Assembly (NCBI GenBank): GCA_016868035.1
Contig: VGID01000004.1
Span: 52,562 to 116,561 of the forward strand
Direction: 5' to 3'
DNA from: Betaproteobacteria bacterium
GTDB taxonomy: Bacteria; Pseudomonadota; Gammaproteobacteria; Burkholderiales; SG8-41
Length of the DNA stretch: 64,000 nt
Part shown: positions 29,197-38,167 of the stretch, in pieces
How positions within the stretch are numbered: the first letter of the stretch is position 1
How the letters are laid out: every line of letters begins with the position of its first letter
The notes under the pieces: generated by a model
The model's database searches: none
The model's input: the letters and a program-made list of their open reading frames with translations, nothing else
What the model was told of the DNA's origin: nothing
Position numbers and translations under genes: made by a program

Positions 29197-30465
29197 ATGA
29201 GCGAGGCGGCGCTCATCCAGCTGAGCCGCTACCGCATCCTAGCGGAGCTCGGCCGTGGTGCGATGGGGGTCGTGTACAAGGCCGAGGACCCCCTGCTCAA
29301 CCGCACGGTGGCGATCAAGACCATCATCATGTCGGCGGACCCGGAGGAGCGCGCGGAGTACGAGGCGCGCTTCTACCAGGAAGCGAAAGCCGCCGGCGGG
29401 CTCAACCACCCCAATGTGATCACGGTTCACGACATCGGCCGCGAAGGCGAGGTCGCGTACATGGCGATGGAGTTGCTCGAAGGGGTAGAGTTGCGCGAGT
29501 TGATGCAGCGCGGGCCGCTGCCGCTGCGCAGGGGCGTCGAACTTGCAGCGCAGGTCGCCGATGGCCTGGCTTACGCGCACGAGTGCGGGGTGGTTCACCG
29601 CGACATCAAGCCCGGCAATATCATGATCGTGCGCGACCGGCATGCGAAGATCATGGATTTCGGCATTGCGCGGATGCGCGTCTCGGACATCAAGACGCAG
29701 GCCGGGGCGATCTTGGGCTCGCCGCGATACATGTCTCCCGAGCAGGTGACGGGGCAGCGCGCCGACCACCGCTCCGACATTTTCTCCCTCGGCGTGGTGG
29801 TCTACGAGCTGGCGGCCGGCGAACCGCCGTTTTCCGCGCCGCACATTACGCAGCTCATGCACATGGTCGCCACCGTGGTGCCCCGGCCGCCGAGCGCCGT
29901 AAACGCGGCCGTTCCAGCCATGCTCGATCTCATCGTCGCGAAAGCGCTCGAGAAGGATCCCGATGCGCGCTACCAGCACGCGGGAGAGCTGGCATCCGAT
30001 CTGCGCGCATGCCTGGCCGGGCTGCCGGATCAGGTTGCGGAACCGTCCGCCTGGTTCGACCCCGGCGCACCGCTCGACTTCGATTTCGCGGACCCGGTAA
30101 CGTCGGCGACGGAGGTTGCGAAAACCGGGCGCGTCGGAGACGCTCCCGGTGAAACGGCGGCGCCCGCCGCGTCTGCGACGAAGAAGCGCCCGGCCGAAGC
30201 CCTTGACGCAGATATTGCGAAATCCGGCATCTACACCCGCGCGAGGGACGCCCTGCTGCTGTCACGGCGATTCGACTCGGCCGAGGCGCTGCAACGGCTG
30301 ACGGAACTGGTGGCGGGCGGCGGCGGGGACGCGGCGGCTGCACCGCTGTCGTCCGACGCGTCGAGCAGCGGGCTGCAGCGCCTGTGGCAGGACCGTGATC
30401 GCCTGATCATGGCGGTGGCCGTGATAGCGGCCGCGATTGCCGCCGCCGTCATTGCCCTCTGGTAG
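29197..30465 (+). CDS. Tail-anchored PknB-like Ser/Thr protein kinase
   Basis: A 422-residue Hanks-type kinase. Gly loop GRGAMGVVYKAED (19-31), catalytic Lys41 in VAIK, HRD at 134-136 (HRDIKPGNI), DFG at 154-156, and SPRYMSPEQ in the activation segment: all catalytic residues are present. After the kinase domain (to about 275) comes an Ala/Pro/Thr-rich linker and a single C-terminal TM helix (about 402-421). There is no extracellular PASTA or other sensor, so the upstream PEGA/pseudo-cyclase protein could supply input. Substrates unknown. Confidence 0.9.
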   Translation: MSEAALIQLSRYRILAELGRGAMGVVYKAEDPLLNRTVAIKTIIMSADPEERAEYEARFYQEAKAAGGLNHPNVITVHDIGREGEVAYMAMELLEGVELRELMQRGPLPLRRGVELAAQVADGLAYAHECGVVHRDIKPGNIMIVRDRHAKIMDFGIARMRVSDIKTQAGAILGSPRYMSPEQVTGQRADHRSDIFSLGVVVYELAAGEPPFSAPHITQLMHMVATVVPRPPSAVNAAVPAMLDLIVAKALEKDPDARYQHAGELASDLRACLAGLPDQVAEPSAWFDPGAPLDFDFADPVTSATEVAKTGRVGDAPGETAAPAASATKKRPAEALDADIAKSGIYTRARDALLLSRRFDSAEALQRLTELVAGGGGDAAAAPLSSDASSSGLQRLWQDRDRLIMAVAVIAAAIAAAVIALW

Positions 30466-30664
30466 AGGAGCGGTGAATCGTGGTCCGACGAGCGATCAAC
30501 CGTGGAAACACGTGGAAGGTCACGGAGGCGCTTTGTCCGGCCAACCCGTTTCCCTGACTTCATTCATTTCCCGCGTAATTCCGTTTGATTTCGTGCCCGG
30601 TGGTATGCCGCGCCCGCGCGTGGTTGATGCCGTTACGGATTTCAGTTATTTCTCGGGGCCGGTT

Positions 30665-30961
30665 CTACTTGCCGCCGCAGATTTCCGTGCTTCGCAACGT
30701 AGCGAACTGTATGTGGTCGAATGTGCGAACGTTCATGGTCCTGTCGTCGTCGCGGAATATGAACGGATGCTCCCCGCGCTCCTGGTAGATCGAAAAGAGC
30801 TCGCTCGGAAGCATGCCGTGCTTGTGCTCGCGGTGCAAAAAGGCATCCACGGTCGCTTTCGCCGCGGCAATCGCTTCCTCGCGCGTTTGGTACACGCCGA
30901 TGCGCCGGACCGCGGCGTCCGGGTCGTCCTGCTTGGTCACGCCTTCGACGATAAACGTCAT
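30665..30961 (-). CDS. Hypothetical small protein
   Basis: A 98-residue predicted cytoplasmic protein ([20 protein letters not shown]...), with a pattern of alternating strands and a helix ([19 protein letters not shown]) reminiscent of small alpha/beta modules. I do not recognise a family. The ATG at 30961 is preferred over an upstream in-frame ATG at 30994 because it begins the regular secondary structure. It stands alone between the kinase gene and a stretch of gene debris; coding is likely but not certain. Confidence 0.55.
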   Translation of the reverse strand: MTFIVEGVTKQDDPDAAVRRIGVYQTREEAIAAAKATVDAFLHREHKHGMLPSELFSIYQERGEHPFIFRDDDRTMNVRTFDHIQFATLRSTEICGGK

Positions 30962-31164
30962 GCGCCGCCCTCCACGTTTTTTGCTGTTCCACACTCCGGC
31001 ACTTCGGAAGTGCGCCAGACGGAAGATTACAAACAGCGCACGCCGAGGGCAAATGGAAATGCGTGGGATTGTCCTTGAGCCCTGTCCCCCCCAATTTTGC
31101 GAGCTTCACAACCGAAGGCGGGCCGCTGCGGGAAACGCGTGCAGGCGTGTCCTTCGAAACCCCG

Positions 31165-31250
31165 TCGATCGACGGGTCGAAGGAAAACGCCGGCGCAGTG
31201 CTCACTTCCGATACGCTGACGCGGGCCGGGAAAAAGCGCTCGACGCCGCC
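31165..31250 (+). pseudogene. Glycerate 2-kinase gene remnant
   Basis: Reads [18 protein letters not shown] then TRAGKK, matching [18 protein letters not shown] and VRAGKK of the intact gene at 26721-28013. DNA similarity is also obvious by eye across about 85 bases. A small deletion after the AAAAAG run shifts the frame, and LDAA (shared with the intact gene) is the last matching block before the sequence switches to peroxiredoxin. Confidence 0.65.
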
Positions 31251-31400
31251 AAGCACAAGGTGGCGATACCGGTGAATTGGAAGCCGGGCGAGGACGTGAT
31301 CATCCTGGCCTCGGTCGCCGATGACGGGGCCAAGCAGAGTTTTCCGCTGGCTGGAATGCGCCGAAGCCCTACCTTCGGATCGTGGCACAGCCAGAACAGA
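31251..31400 (+). pseudogene. Peroxiredoxin C-terminal remnant
   Basis: Reads [18 protein letters not shown] then [14 protein letters not shown], followed after a frameshift by [15 protein letters not shown]. This is the usual C-terminal pattern of AhpC/1-Cys-type peroxiredoxins (ATPANWKPGDDVI... GWxxxKPYLR). The catalytic cysteine part is absent. It is joined directly to the glycerate-kinase remnant. Confidence 0.6.
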
Positions 31401-31528
31401 CCCATACGCAAGGAAGAACGGAGGTGCCGTGGGCGCCTTTTCTTTGCGGAAAGATTGCGCCCCCACGCGCCGCAGCCGGCCCGCGTAACGCATAATTCGG
31501 AATCCGGCGTACAGACATTCGGAAATCG

Positions 31529-32479
31529 ATGAGCGATCCGATCCAGATCCGCATGGGGGGCTACGGCCCGCCGACGACGACATGCAGCCGCGGCCTCAAA
31601 ATCATGGGCGAGCGGCTCGCGGCCGAGTTCGGCAAGGCCGTGGACGTGAAGTACGTCTGGAACGTCATGGATCTCGGTTACAAGGGCGGCGACCTGCTGT
31701 GGATGGCCGAGCACGGGATCCTCACGCTCGCCTACCAGTCCACGAGCTACCTCGCCGACCGGGTTCCGGAACTGGAGTTCGCCGATCTCCCCTTCCTGTT
31801 CAACGGTCTCGATGACGCAAGGGCTGCGATGGACGGCGGGCTCGGCGCGCATCTCAGCCGCAAGATCGAGGAGCGCATCCCGGGCTACCGCGTGCTCGGC
31901 TATTTCGAGAACGGCTATCGCCACGTCTCGAACCGGCTGCGCGCGGTGCGCACGCCGGCGGACCTCAAGGGCATGCGCGTTCGCCTGATGCCCGGCAAGA
32001 TCCATGCGCGCAGCTTCGAGCTGCTCGGCGCGATTCCGTGCACCATGGACCTGCAGCCGGGGCTCGAGGCGATCCAGTCCGGCACGGTGGACGCCCAGGA
32101 AAATCCTCTCGCAAACACGGTGGACTACGGCGCGCACAAGGCGCACCGCTTCCATACGCTAACCGGCCACTGCTACCTCTCGCGCGGCATCTACATGAAC
32201 CGCGCCCAATTCGACCGCTGGCCCGCGGAGCTGCAGGAGGCGATGAAGCGAGCCGCGCGCAAGGCCGTCGCAAGACAGCGGGAGCTCGCTGTCGAGGAAG
32301 AGAAAACAGCCCGAAAGACGATCGAGAGCGCGGGCGGCGAAATTGTGGAGCTCACTCCGGACGCGCGCGTGGCGTTCGTCCGCGCCGTCGAACCGCTGCA
32401 CCAGGAGGCACGGAAACGGTTTGGCGAGGAGATGTATTCCCTCTTGAAGGCGGGCCGGGACGCGGCCCGTCAGAAGTAG
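31529..32479 (+). CDS. TRAP-type (DctP-like) solute-binding protein without signal peptide
   Basis: A 316-residue DctP/TRAP-family protein: [50 protein letters not shown] (including the Arg used for carboxylate binding), and [20 protein letters not shown]. Unlike normal family members it begins [18 protein letters not shown] with no signal peptide; an in-frame stop lies about 14 codons upstream, so the N-terminus is not simply misplaced. No DctQ/DctM membrane genes are nearby. It may be a cytoplasmic or non-exported derivative, or have lost its signal. Confidence 0.85.
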   Translation: MSDPIQIRMGGYGPPTTTCSRGLKIMGERLAAEFGKAVDVKYVWNVMDLGYKGGDLLWMAEHGILTLAYQSTSYLADRVPELEFADLPFLFNGLDDARAAMDGGLGAHLSRKIEERIPGYRVLGYFENGYRHVSNRLRAVRTPADLKGMRVRLMPGKIHARSFELLGAIPCTMDLQPGLEAIQSGTVDAQENPLANTVDYGAHKAHRFHTLTGHCYLSRGIYMNRAQFDRWPAELQEAMKRAARKAVARQRELAVEEEKTARKTIESAGGEIVELTPDARVAFVRAVEPLHQEARKRFGEEMYSLLKAGRDAARQK

Positions 32480-32662
32480 CGACGGGCGCGTGCTCCGCCT
32501 GCGCTGATCCCGCGACGCGTCCTGCTGGCCGCCGTGATCGGATCAGCGTTTTTTCCCACCGCCCGGAACTGTGCGAGAATCCGCGCTGACGCAAACCCGG
32601 GACGTAGCGGAACCTCCGAACCCCTGCCCTCCCGACATGGCGGAAGCACGCCAGGAGCACTC

Positions 32663-33466
32663 ATGAAGACACCGCCCAGAAAGTCCACGGTCACCCGCAT
32701 CCGGCCCAACCGCCAGCCGCGTGGAATGAGCGCGGCGGAGTGGGACGCGCGCTGCGAGCTCGCAGCGGCGTTTCGCCTTGCCGCCGGTCTCGGCTGGACC
32801 GATATGCTCGGCACCCATTTCTCGCTGCGCGCGCCGGGAACGGAGGACCAGTTTCTCATCAATCCCTACGGCCTGCTGTTCGACGAGATCACCGCGTCCT
32901 CGCTGGTCAAGATCGACACCGAGGGCAACAAGCTCTCCGAGTCGCCGTACGAGGTCAACCACGCCGGGTTTGTCATACACAGCGCGGTGCACGCGGGCGT
33001 GCGCGACGCGCACTGCGTCATGCACTGCCACACGGTGGCAGGCGTCGGCGTGGCCTCGCAGCAGCACGGCCTGCTGCCGATCACACAGATGGCGCTCACC
33101 GTAATGGGCGAGGTCCGGTACCATGACTACGAGGGCGTGGCCGACGACGAGGGCGAGCGGCGCCGCATCGTGGAAGACCTCGGCGACGGCACCGTGCTCA
33201 TCCTGCGCAACCACGGTACGCTCACGGTGGGTGCCACCGTGGGCGAGGCGTTTGCGCGCATGTACCGCATCGAGCGCGCCTGCCGGGCCCAGCTCTCCAC
33301 GCTCACCGGCGGGGCCGAGCCCAATCCGATCCCGCGGGAAGTCGTGGACTACACGGGCACCCAGGGCCGGGAGCTCAGCCGCACCGGCCGCGCCGCGGGT
33401 GGCAAGCTGCTCTGGGCCGCGCTGCTACGCAAGCTCGACCGCGAAGATCCCGGCTATCGCGCCTAG
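32663..33466 (+). CDS. Class II aldolase/adducin family protein
   Basis: A 267-residue protein of the AraD/FucA-like class II aldolase fold. Metal ligands are visible in HCHTVAG (two His) and the third in LRNHGTLTVG. ITASSLVKID and GTHFSLR are family landmarks. The reaction could be an aldol cleavage, epimerisation or decarboxylation; the sequence does not decide. The ATG at 32663 follows AGGAG. It is downstream of the TRAP-type gene in the same direction (183-nt gap) and overlaps the convergent CBS gene by 4 bases. Confidence 0.85.
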   Translation: MKTPPRKSTVTRIRPNRQPRGMSAAEWDARCELAAAFRLAAGLGWTDMLGTHFSLRAPGTEDQFLINPYGLLFDEITASSLVKIDTEGNKLSESPYEVNHAGFVIHSAVHAGVRDAHCVMHCHTVAGVGVASQQHGLLPITQMALTVMGEVRYHDYEGVADDEGERRRIVEDLGDGTVLILRNHGTLTVGATVGEAFARMYRIERACRAQLSTLTGGAEPNPIPREVVDYTGTQGRELSRTGRAAGGKLLWAALLRKLDREDPGYRA

Positions 33467-33900
33467 CCGGAGAGTACGTCCTGGGCCTGCTCCTGACGCA
33501 GCAGCTCGTAGATGAAGTCCTCGAGCTCCGGGCCAAGGGCGTCGCGGGCAGAAATCATTCCGATCGGCCGGCCGTCTTCCACGACCGGCACATGCCGGAA
33601 GCCGCCGGCGTGCATGATGTTGAGCGCGTCGGGGAACGCCTTATCCGGACGAATCGTCTGCGGGTTGCCGGTCATGACCTCGGAGACGCGTGTCGTCTGC
33701 GCGTCGCGACTCTCCGCCACGACACGAAACAGCGCGTCACGCTCGGTGAAGACGCCGACCAGCTTGCCTTCCTCCACCACCATGACGGCGCCGATCTTCT
33801 TCTCCTTCATCAAGCGGGCCGCCTCGGCGACGGTGGCGCTTCCCGGAACGGTGATCGGTTCCTGCTCCGCGATGATATCTCTGATGGAGCGCTGCGGCAT
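33463..33900 (-). CDS. Two-CBS-domain protein
   Basis: A 145-residue cytoplasmic protein made of two CBS motifs: TVAEAARLMKEKKIGAVMVV to GVFTERD (about 20-60) and FPDALNIMHAGGFRHVPVV to GMISARD (about 88-125). Such pairs bind adenine nucleotides and act as energy or ligand sensors. The partner is unknown. The ATG at 33900 precedes the conserved MPQRSIRDII start. Confidence 0.88.
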   Translation of the reverse strand: MPQRSIRDIIAEQEPITVPGSATVAEAARLMKEKKIGAVMVVEEGKLVGVFTERDALFRVVAESRDAQTTRVSEVMTGNPQTIRPDKAFPDALNIMHAGGFRHVPVVEDGRPIGMISARDALGPELEDFIYELLRQEQAQDVLSG

Positions 33901-34076
33901 ATCAAGCCTTTGGGCGCGTATGGTTAAGAAAATGGATCCCGGCGCCGGGTTTTCTCCCCGGTGACAGGTCCCCGGATCGGTCTGGTGGCAGGCCCCTGAT
34001 TTACACGGAAGCAAGACCGCCACGTCGGATAAAGCATGCTACGCCCGCCGGGAGGTACGGTCAAAGGGCGGAAACC

Positions 34077-34133
34077 GGGGTGACGGGGTGAACCCGGTAA
34101 CGAAGTGACGCAGTGACGAGGTGACGACGTGGC
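34077..34133. repeat. 8-bp periodic spacer, PhyH to CBS
   Basis: GGGGTGAC GGGGTGAA CCCGGTAA (C) GAAGTGAC GCAGTGAC GAGGTGAC GACGTGGC: seven octamers, one extra base, downstream of the phytanoyl-CoA dioxygenase-like gene. Confidence 0.6.
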
Positions 34134-34186
34134 GGCAGACGCGTGACAACGATTCCCCGCCTTTCTCCTCCCTCCGCGGATTCCTC

Positions 34187-35029
34187 CTATGCCGCGAGTT
34201 GCGGCTTCAACGCGGATTCCGGCGTGCCGTCCTTCCACGGCAGCGCGACGTCGTAATCCGTTAGCAGGCAGTCGTCAGGCAGGCAGCGGATCGGCGTGAA
34301 GTCGCGGTGCGCGATGTACTCGGGGCGCTTGAAGCGGCGGATGTGGTTCGACACGGCGCACAGGCTCAGGTAGACGCTCACCCGGTTCCACGGGGAGAGA
34401 TTGGAGGTGGACGCATGCACCAGGCACGAGTGGAACAGGATCATGGATCCGGCCGGGCCCTTGGGCGCCACGATGCCGCCGCGCTCCACGAGCTTGCGGA
34501 TGGTGTCGTGGTCGATGGTCCACAGCGGATAGCTGGTGGTCGTCAGATCGTGCTGCGCGTCGATCACGCCGAGCTTGTGGCTGCCCGGGATGAACATGAG
34601 CGGGCCATTGAACTCGTTCACCTCGTCCAGGAAGATCGCGACGTTCATCGCGCGCGCCTCGGGCATCAGGTCGTCGTTCTTCCACGTGCCGTAATCCTGG
34701 TGCCACTGCCACAGGTCCCCGTCAAACGCCATCTTGCCGTTGATCTTGAACTGGTGCATGTAGAGCTCTTCGCCGAGGATCTGCATCACCGGCTTCACCA
34801 TGCGCGGATGACGCGCAAGCTTCGCGAACGGGTAGCTGTACATGTGAGCGGCAAAGTTGGTGCGCACCGCGTCGCCGCCCTTCTCGCGCACGTTCTCCGG
34901 ACGAAGCTGGGCGTAGAGGCGCGGCACCTCGTCGAGGAGAACCTTGATCTCCTCGCGCCGGAACAGGCCGGGGAAGAACAGGTAGCCTTCGCGCTCGAAC
35001 TGCTCGATGCTGCAAGGTGTAAGCTCCAT
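34187..35029 (-). CDS. Phytanoyl-CoA dioxygenase family (PhyH) oxygenase
   Basis: A 280-residue Fe(II)/2-oxoglutarate dioxygenase of the PhyH/ectoine-hydroxylase-like family. The iron ligands appear as HQD in WQWHQDYGTW and a distal His in SMILFHSCLVHAS; LDEVNEFNGPLMFIPGSH is the typical core. The substrate is unknown: no ectoine or fatty-acid genes are adjacent. The ATG at 35029 is chosen from the conserved MELTPCSIEQFEREG start. Confidence 0.88.
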   Translation of the reverse strand: MELTPCSIEQFEREGYLFFPGLFRREEIKVLLDEVPRLYAQLRPENVREKGGDAVRTNFAAHMYSYPFAKLARHPRMVKPVMQILGEELYMHQFKINGKMAFDGDLWQWHQDYGTWKNDDLMPEARAMNVAIFLDEVNEFNGPLMFIPGSHKLGVIDAQHDLTTTSYPLWTIDHDTIRKLVERGGIVAPKGPAGSMILFHSCLVHASTSNLSPWNRVSVYLSLCAVSNHIRRFKRPEYIAHRDFTPIRCLPDDCLLTDYDVALPWKDGTPESALKPQLAA

Positions 35030-35235
35030 GGCACCTTCACTTGCGCTGGAAGGAACACGCAGCGAGCCGGCGGAGCTCACGGCGCTCCACCGGCCTCGAG
35101 CGTTATCATAAGCGCATGCCGGCGCAAAAAACAGTGGCGGGGGACGAGGGTCAGGGACGCCAGCGTAATTCTAGATCAAAAACAGCCGCCGGGAACTGGC
35201 CAGGCTGCATTGGGGTCGAATGGTGCCTGATCTGC

Positions 35236-35308
35236 CGCCCGCTAGCGCAACGGGTAGAGCGTCCGCCTCTGAAGCGGAAGGTTCGCGGTTCGAGTCCGCG
35301 GCGGGCTG
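35236..35308 (+). tRNA. tRNA-Gln (anticodon CTG)
   Basis: Folds as a cloverleaf: acceptor CGCCCGC with GCGGGCT (position 1-72 is C/T, unpaired), D arm GCGC/GAGC with one mismatch and a GGG-containing loop, anticodon stem TCCGC/GCGGA with loop CTCTGAA (anticodon CTG, 35269-35271), T arm CGCGG-TTCGAGT-CCGCG. CCA is not encoded (GCCC follows). The T1-A72 pair typical of bacterial tRNA-Gln is absent, so identity is assigned from the anticodon only. Confidence 0.78.
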
Positions 35309-35351
35309 CCCTCTGCGTCACCCGTCCGTCGTCAATCGTCACCGATGCCGT

Positions 35352-35365
35352 TACATCTTGTTACA
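35352..35365 (+). promoter_or_regulatory. RstA-type box upstream of DUF4124 gene
   Basis: TACATCTTGTTACA matches the RstA consensus TACATNTNGTTACA at every fixed position, with two GTTAC half-sites 10 bp apart. It ends 25 nt before the ATG at 35391. Confidence 0.42.
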
Positions 35366-35390
35366 CACGCCATCGCTGCGGCGCAGTAGC

Positions 35391-35993
35391 ATGAACGGAA
35401 CAGTCGGGCTGCCCATGCGTCTTCGAGTCCAGTTGCTGATCGCCTTCGTGGCCGCGCTTGCGGCGTTGCCCGGCAACGCGCAGATCTACAAGTGGGTGGA
35501 CGCGCGCGGCGTCGTGAACTACTCCAATCAGCCGCCGTCGGATCGCGGCGTTGCGGATCGGTTCGAGACCGTAGAGGAGAGGATTTCCGTCTATACGCCG
35601 GATGCAAACCTGTTGCGGGCGGTCGAGGACGCACGCCGCGGGATCGGCTGGATCGAGGACACCGCGGCGACGGGATATCCGCACACCGCCGCGCCGCGGG
35701 CCCCACAGCATGCCGCCCCGGCAACCACGATGGGCACCCCTGACTCATGCACGGGCAGCCGCGCCATCTACTGCTACAGCGGTCACTATCCGCATTTCTA
35801 CGACGGGGCGCCGGTTCTGCTTCGTCGGCAGCCCAGGCAGATACCCCAGATCCAATTGACACCGGGCACGATTGCGGGCCACGTCACGGGCACGGAAGGC
35901 CACATCCCGGGAAATTCGGCAGCCGCCTCCGGGCGCTTTCCCCCGCGCTCCTCCGAATGGTTTTCGACGACCGGAGGCTTCACCCGCAGGTAA
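35391..35993 (+). CDS. DUF4124 exported protein
   Basis: A 200-residue exported protein: hydrophobic signal sequence (about 10-29) ending GNAQ, then the DUF4124 motif IYKWVDARGVVNYSNQPP. The rest is low-complexity and Pro/Gly/His-rich. The family is common in betaproteobacterial periplasms; function unknown. The ATG at 35391 is used; a second ATG at 35415 starts closer to the signal peptide and is equally possible. An RstA-like box lies just upstream. Confidence 0.75.
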   Translation: MNGTVGLPMRLRVQLLIAFVAALAALPGNAQIYKWVDARGVVNYSNQPPSDRGVADRFETVEERISVYTPDANLLRAVEDARRGIGWIEDTAATGYPHTAAPRAPQHAAPATTMGTPDSCTGSRAIYCYSGHYPHFYDGAPVLLRRQPRQIPQIQLTPGTIAGHVTGTEGHIPGNSAAASGRFPPRSSEWFSTTGGFTRR

Positions 35994-36106
35994 ATCCGGC
36001 GGCAGCGGCGGTCCCGCGCAAGGAACCCGGGGAATCCGTGATGGCTCGATCTCCCGCCTTTGACCTCTTGTTTCCCCGCGTCACTGCTATTCGGCATCCG
36101 TGACCG

Positions 36107-37126
36107 CTAGACGGTGGCGACCGGCGTGACCGGCGAACCCGCGGCGCCAGGCAGCCGCAGCGGCGGGGCCGTGAGCAGGAAGCGGCTGCGGCGATTCTCC
36201 CGCAGCCAGGCCGCCAGTTCCGTCAGGTACCACAGCTCGCCGAGGTGTATGCCCAGCTTGAACAGGCAGTGCTCGTGCAGCGGCAGCCCCGGCCCGCGGT
36301 GAGGCAGGCGCGGGTCCGCACTGAGCGTGGAGGACCGCTCCACGGCGAGGTTATCGCAGGCAATCGCCGCGAGACCGCTGTCGGAAATCCACTCGAGCAG
36401 CCGCTTGTCATAGCCGTCCAGCACGGAACACGCGGTCTTGATCGATGCGTCGAGCTTGCCATCGGCGTCGCGTATCAGCTGCCCGAGCCCGGTGTGGACG
36501 CACACAATGTCGCCCTTCTCCACCTGCACGCCGTCGGCTTTCATGACCCGCTCCAGCATGTCGTATCCGACTCCGACCCGCTCGTCCCCGAAGTGATGGC
36601 GCAGGTCGATCATCACTCCGCGTCCCTGCACGCCGGTTTCGGCCATGCCCTGGATGCCCAGCGCTACCGCGCCGAGCTCGCCCTGGGTCCCGCGGCCGTC
36701 CTCGCCGACGATCCGGAACCCGTTATAGAAAACCTTCTCCGCGGCGCCATCGCCGTCGGCATCGAACAGCGATCCCTTGTGGGGAAATCCGTCCCAGTGG
36801 GTCGAATACTGAGTGTAGAGCATGACCGCCTCGTCGGATCCGACATCGGTGTAACGCGGGTCAACCTGTTCCATCGCGAGGTTGAAATAGACGAGGCCGT
36901 CGCGAACGACCGGGTGGAACACCGGCGGGCGGCGGTTGGGGTTCAGCACGCTCCCGCCCGGTCGGTCGAGCGGATGGCTCAGGCAGAAAACGCACCCCGT
37001 CTTCACTTCGCTCAAGGCGCTTAGCCGGCGCTCATCGGTCACCAGGTTCATCCGTCCGCGTTGATCTTCCTCCCCGAATTCGCCCCAATTCGACCCATCC
37101 GGGCGTTTGTTCCAGCGTCTCGCCAT
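36107..37126 (-). CDS. Cyclase family protein (PF04199-type)
   Basis: A 339-residue metal-dependent hydrolase of the cyclase/kynurenine-formamidase superfamily. The metal motif HxGTHxDxPxH appears as QYSTHWDGFPH, the variant typical of the longer members (about 330 residues); VEKGDIVCVHTG and LGIHLGELWYL are further landmarks. Substrate unknown. It is divergent from the SDR gene at 37367, across a 240-base region that probably holds both promoters. Confidence 0.85.
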   Translation of the reverse strand: MARRWNKRPDGSNWGEFGEEDQRGRMNLVTDERRLSALSEVKTGCVFCLSHPLDRPGGSVLNPNRRPPVFHPVVRDGLVYFNLAMEQVDPRYTDVGSDEAVMLYTQYSTHWDGFPHKGSLFDADGDGAAEKVFYNGFRIVGEDGRGTQGELGAVALGIQGMAETGVQGRGVMIDLRHHFGDERVGVGYDMLERVMKADGVQVEKGDIVCVHTGLGQLIRDADGKLDASIKTACSVLDGYDKRLLEWISDSGLAAIACDNLAVERSSTLSADPRLPHRGPGLPLHEHCLFKLGIHLGELWYLTELAAWLRENRRSRFLLTAPPLRLPGAAGSPVTPVATV

Positions 37127-37366
37127 AGTTACAAGCCTCCTGAACGATAGACATGATCGGGCCGGACCGGAATTCCCCCGGTGCAGCGGAAAGTGAAATC
37201 ACCATATATGCCTGCTCGGACACGCGCCGGCGCGCCCCTGCTTGCCTCCGGGCAGACGACTCCCTCATGATTCTCCCCATTGTAGTGTGTGCACATCCCG
37301 CGTGCGCCCGGCTCCGATTTCCACTGCACGGCGCAAGAATGAACGCGGAAGCAGGAGAGGCGAGAC

Positions 37367-38167
37367 ATGGACACGCGATTCAAGGGCAAGGTGGTCATCG
37401 TCACCGGTGCTGGCTGCGTCGGTCCGGGCTGGGGCAACGGCCGCGCGGCGGCGGTGCTGTTCGCGCAGGAAGGCGCGGAAGTCTTCGCGGTGGACCGGAA
37501 CCCGGACTCGATGGCGGAAACTCTCGAGCGAGCGCGTCAAGCCGGCGGCCGGATCACGGCACATCAATGCGATCTAACCGACAGTTCCAATGTCGCCGCG
37601 ATGGTCGCGGCCTGCCGCAATACCTTCGGGCGCATTGACGTGCTCGTGAACAACGTCGGGGGCTCGGCTGCCGGCGGGCCCGTAGAACTTTCGGAAGAGG
37701 CCTGGAACGCACAGGTAGACCTGAATCTGAAAAGCGTGTTCCTCGCCTGCAAGCACACGCTGCCGGTAATGGTGAGCCAGGGCGGTGGCGCGATCGTCAA
37801 TACCGCCTCCACGTCCGGCATCCGCTGGACGGGCGCCACCCAGGTCGCGTACGCGGCTTGCAAGGCCGGAGTAATCCAGTTTTCCCGGGTCGTCGCCGTG
37901 CAGTATGCAAGCATGGGGATCCGGGTGAACACGGTGGTGCCGGGCCAGATGCACACTCCCATGGTGGAAGCACGGCTCGCGCGCCAGAGAGCCGGCGGCG
38001 ATGTCGAGTTGCTGCTCAAGCAGCGGCTGTCCCGCATCCCTCTGGGATTCATGGGCGACGGGCGCGATGTCGCGCACGCGGTGCTGTTCCTCGCCTCCGA
38101 CGAAGCGCGGTTCATCACCGGCACCGAGATCATCGTCGACGGCGGCATGAGTGCGCGCTGCGACTGA
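37367..38167 (+). CDS. SDR-family oxidoreductase
   Basis: A 266-residue NAD(P)-dependent short-chain dehydrogenase. The Gly-rich cofactor loop is extended (TGAGCVGPGWGNGRAAA), the coenzyme-contact NNVGG is present, and the active site reads Ser in NTASTSG with YAACK. The C-terminus GTEIIVDGGMSA is standard. It is followed by a TauD-type dioxygenase gene 192 bases downstream. A second SDR/TauD pair lies at 45758-47445. Confidence 0.9.
   Translation: MDTRFKGKVVIVTGAGCVGPGWGNGRAAAVLFAQEGAEVFAVDRNPDSMAETLERARQAGGRITAHQCDLTDSSNVAAMVAACRNTFGRIDVLVNNVGGSAAGGPVELSEEAWNAQVDLNLKSVFLACKHTLPVMVSQGGGAIVNTASTSGIRWTGATQVAYAACKAGVIQFSRVVAVQYASMGIRVNTVVPGQMHTPMVEARLARQRAGGDVELLLKQRLSRIPLGFMGDGRDVAHAVLFLASDEARFITGTEIIVDGGMSARCD

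Larger units (their letters stand above)
30962..31528. other. 567-base region of gene debris
   Basis: No intact gene. Bases 31165-31250 resemble the 3' part of the glycerate 2-kinase gene and 31251-31400 the 3' end of a peroxiredoxin gene (both listed). Bases 30962-31160 contain nothing I recognise. The last 100 bases should hold the promoter of the TRAP-type gene, but no clear boxes are visible. Confidence 0.5.

Noticed and set aside
33940..33960. Terminator at CCCGGCGCCGGGTTTT
   Set aside because: Perfect palindrome without a loop; no gene ends just before it on the right strand.
35236..35308. tRNA as an integration site of a genomic island
   Set aside because: No integrase and no repeated tRNA 3' end found in the window.
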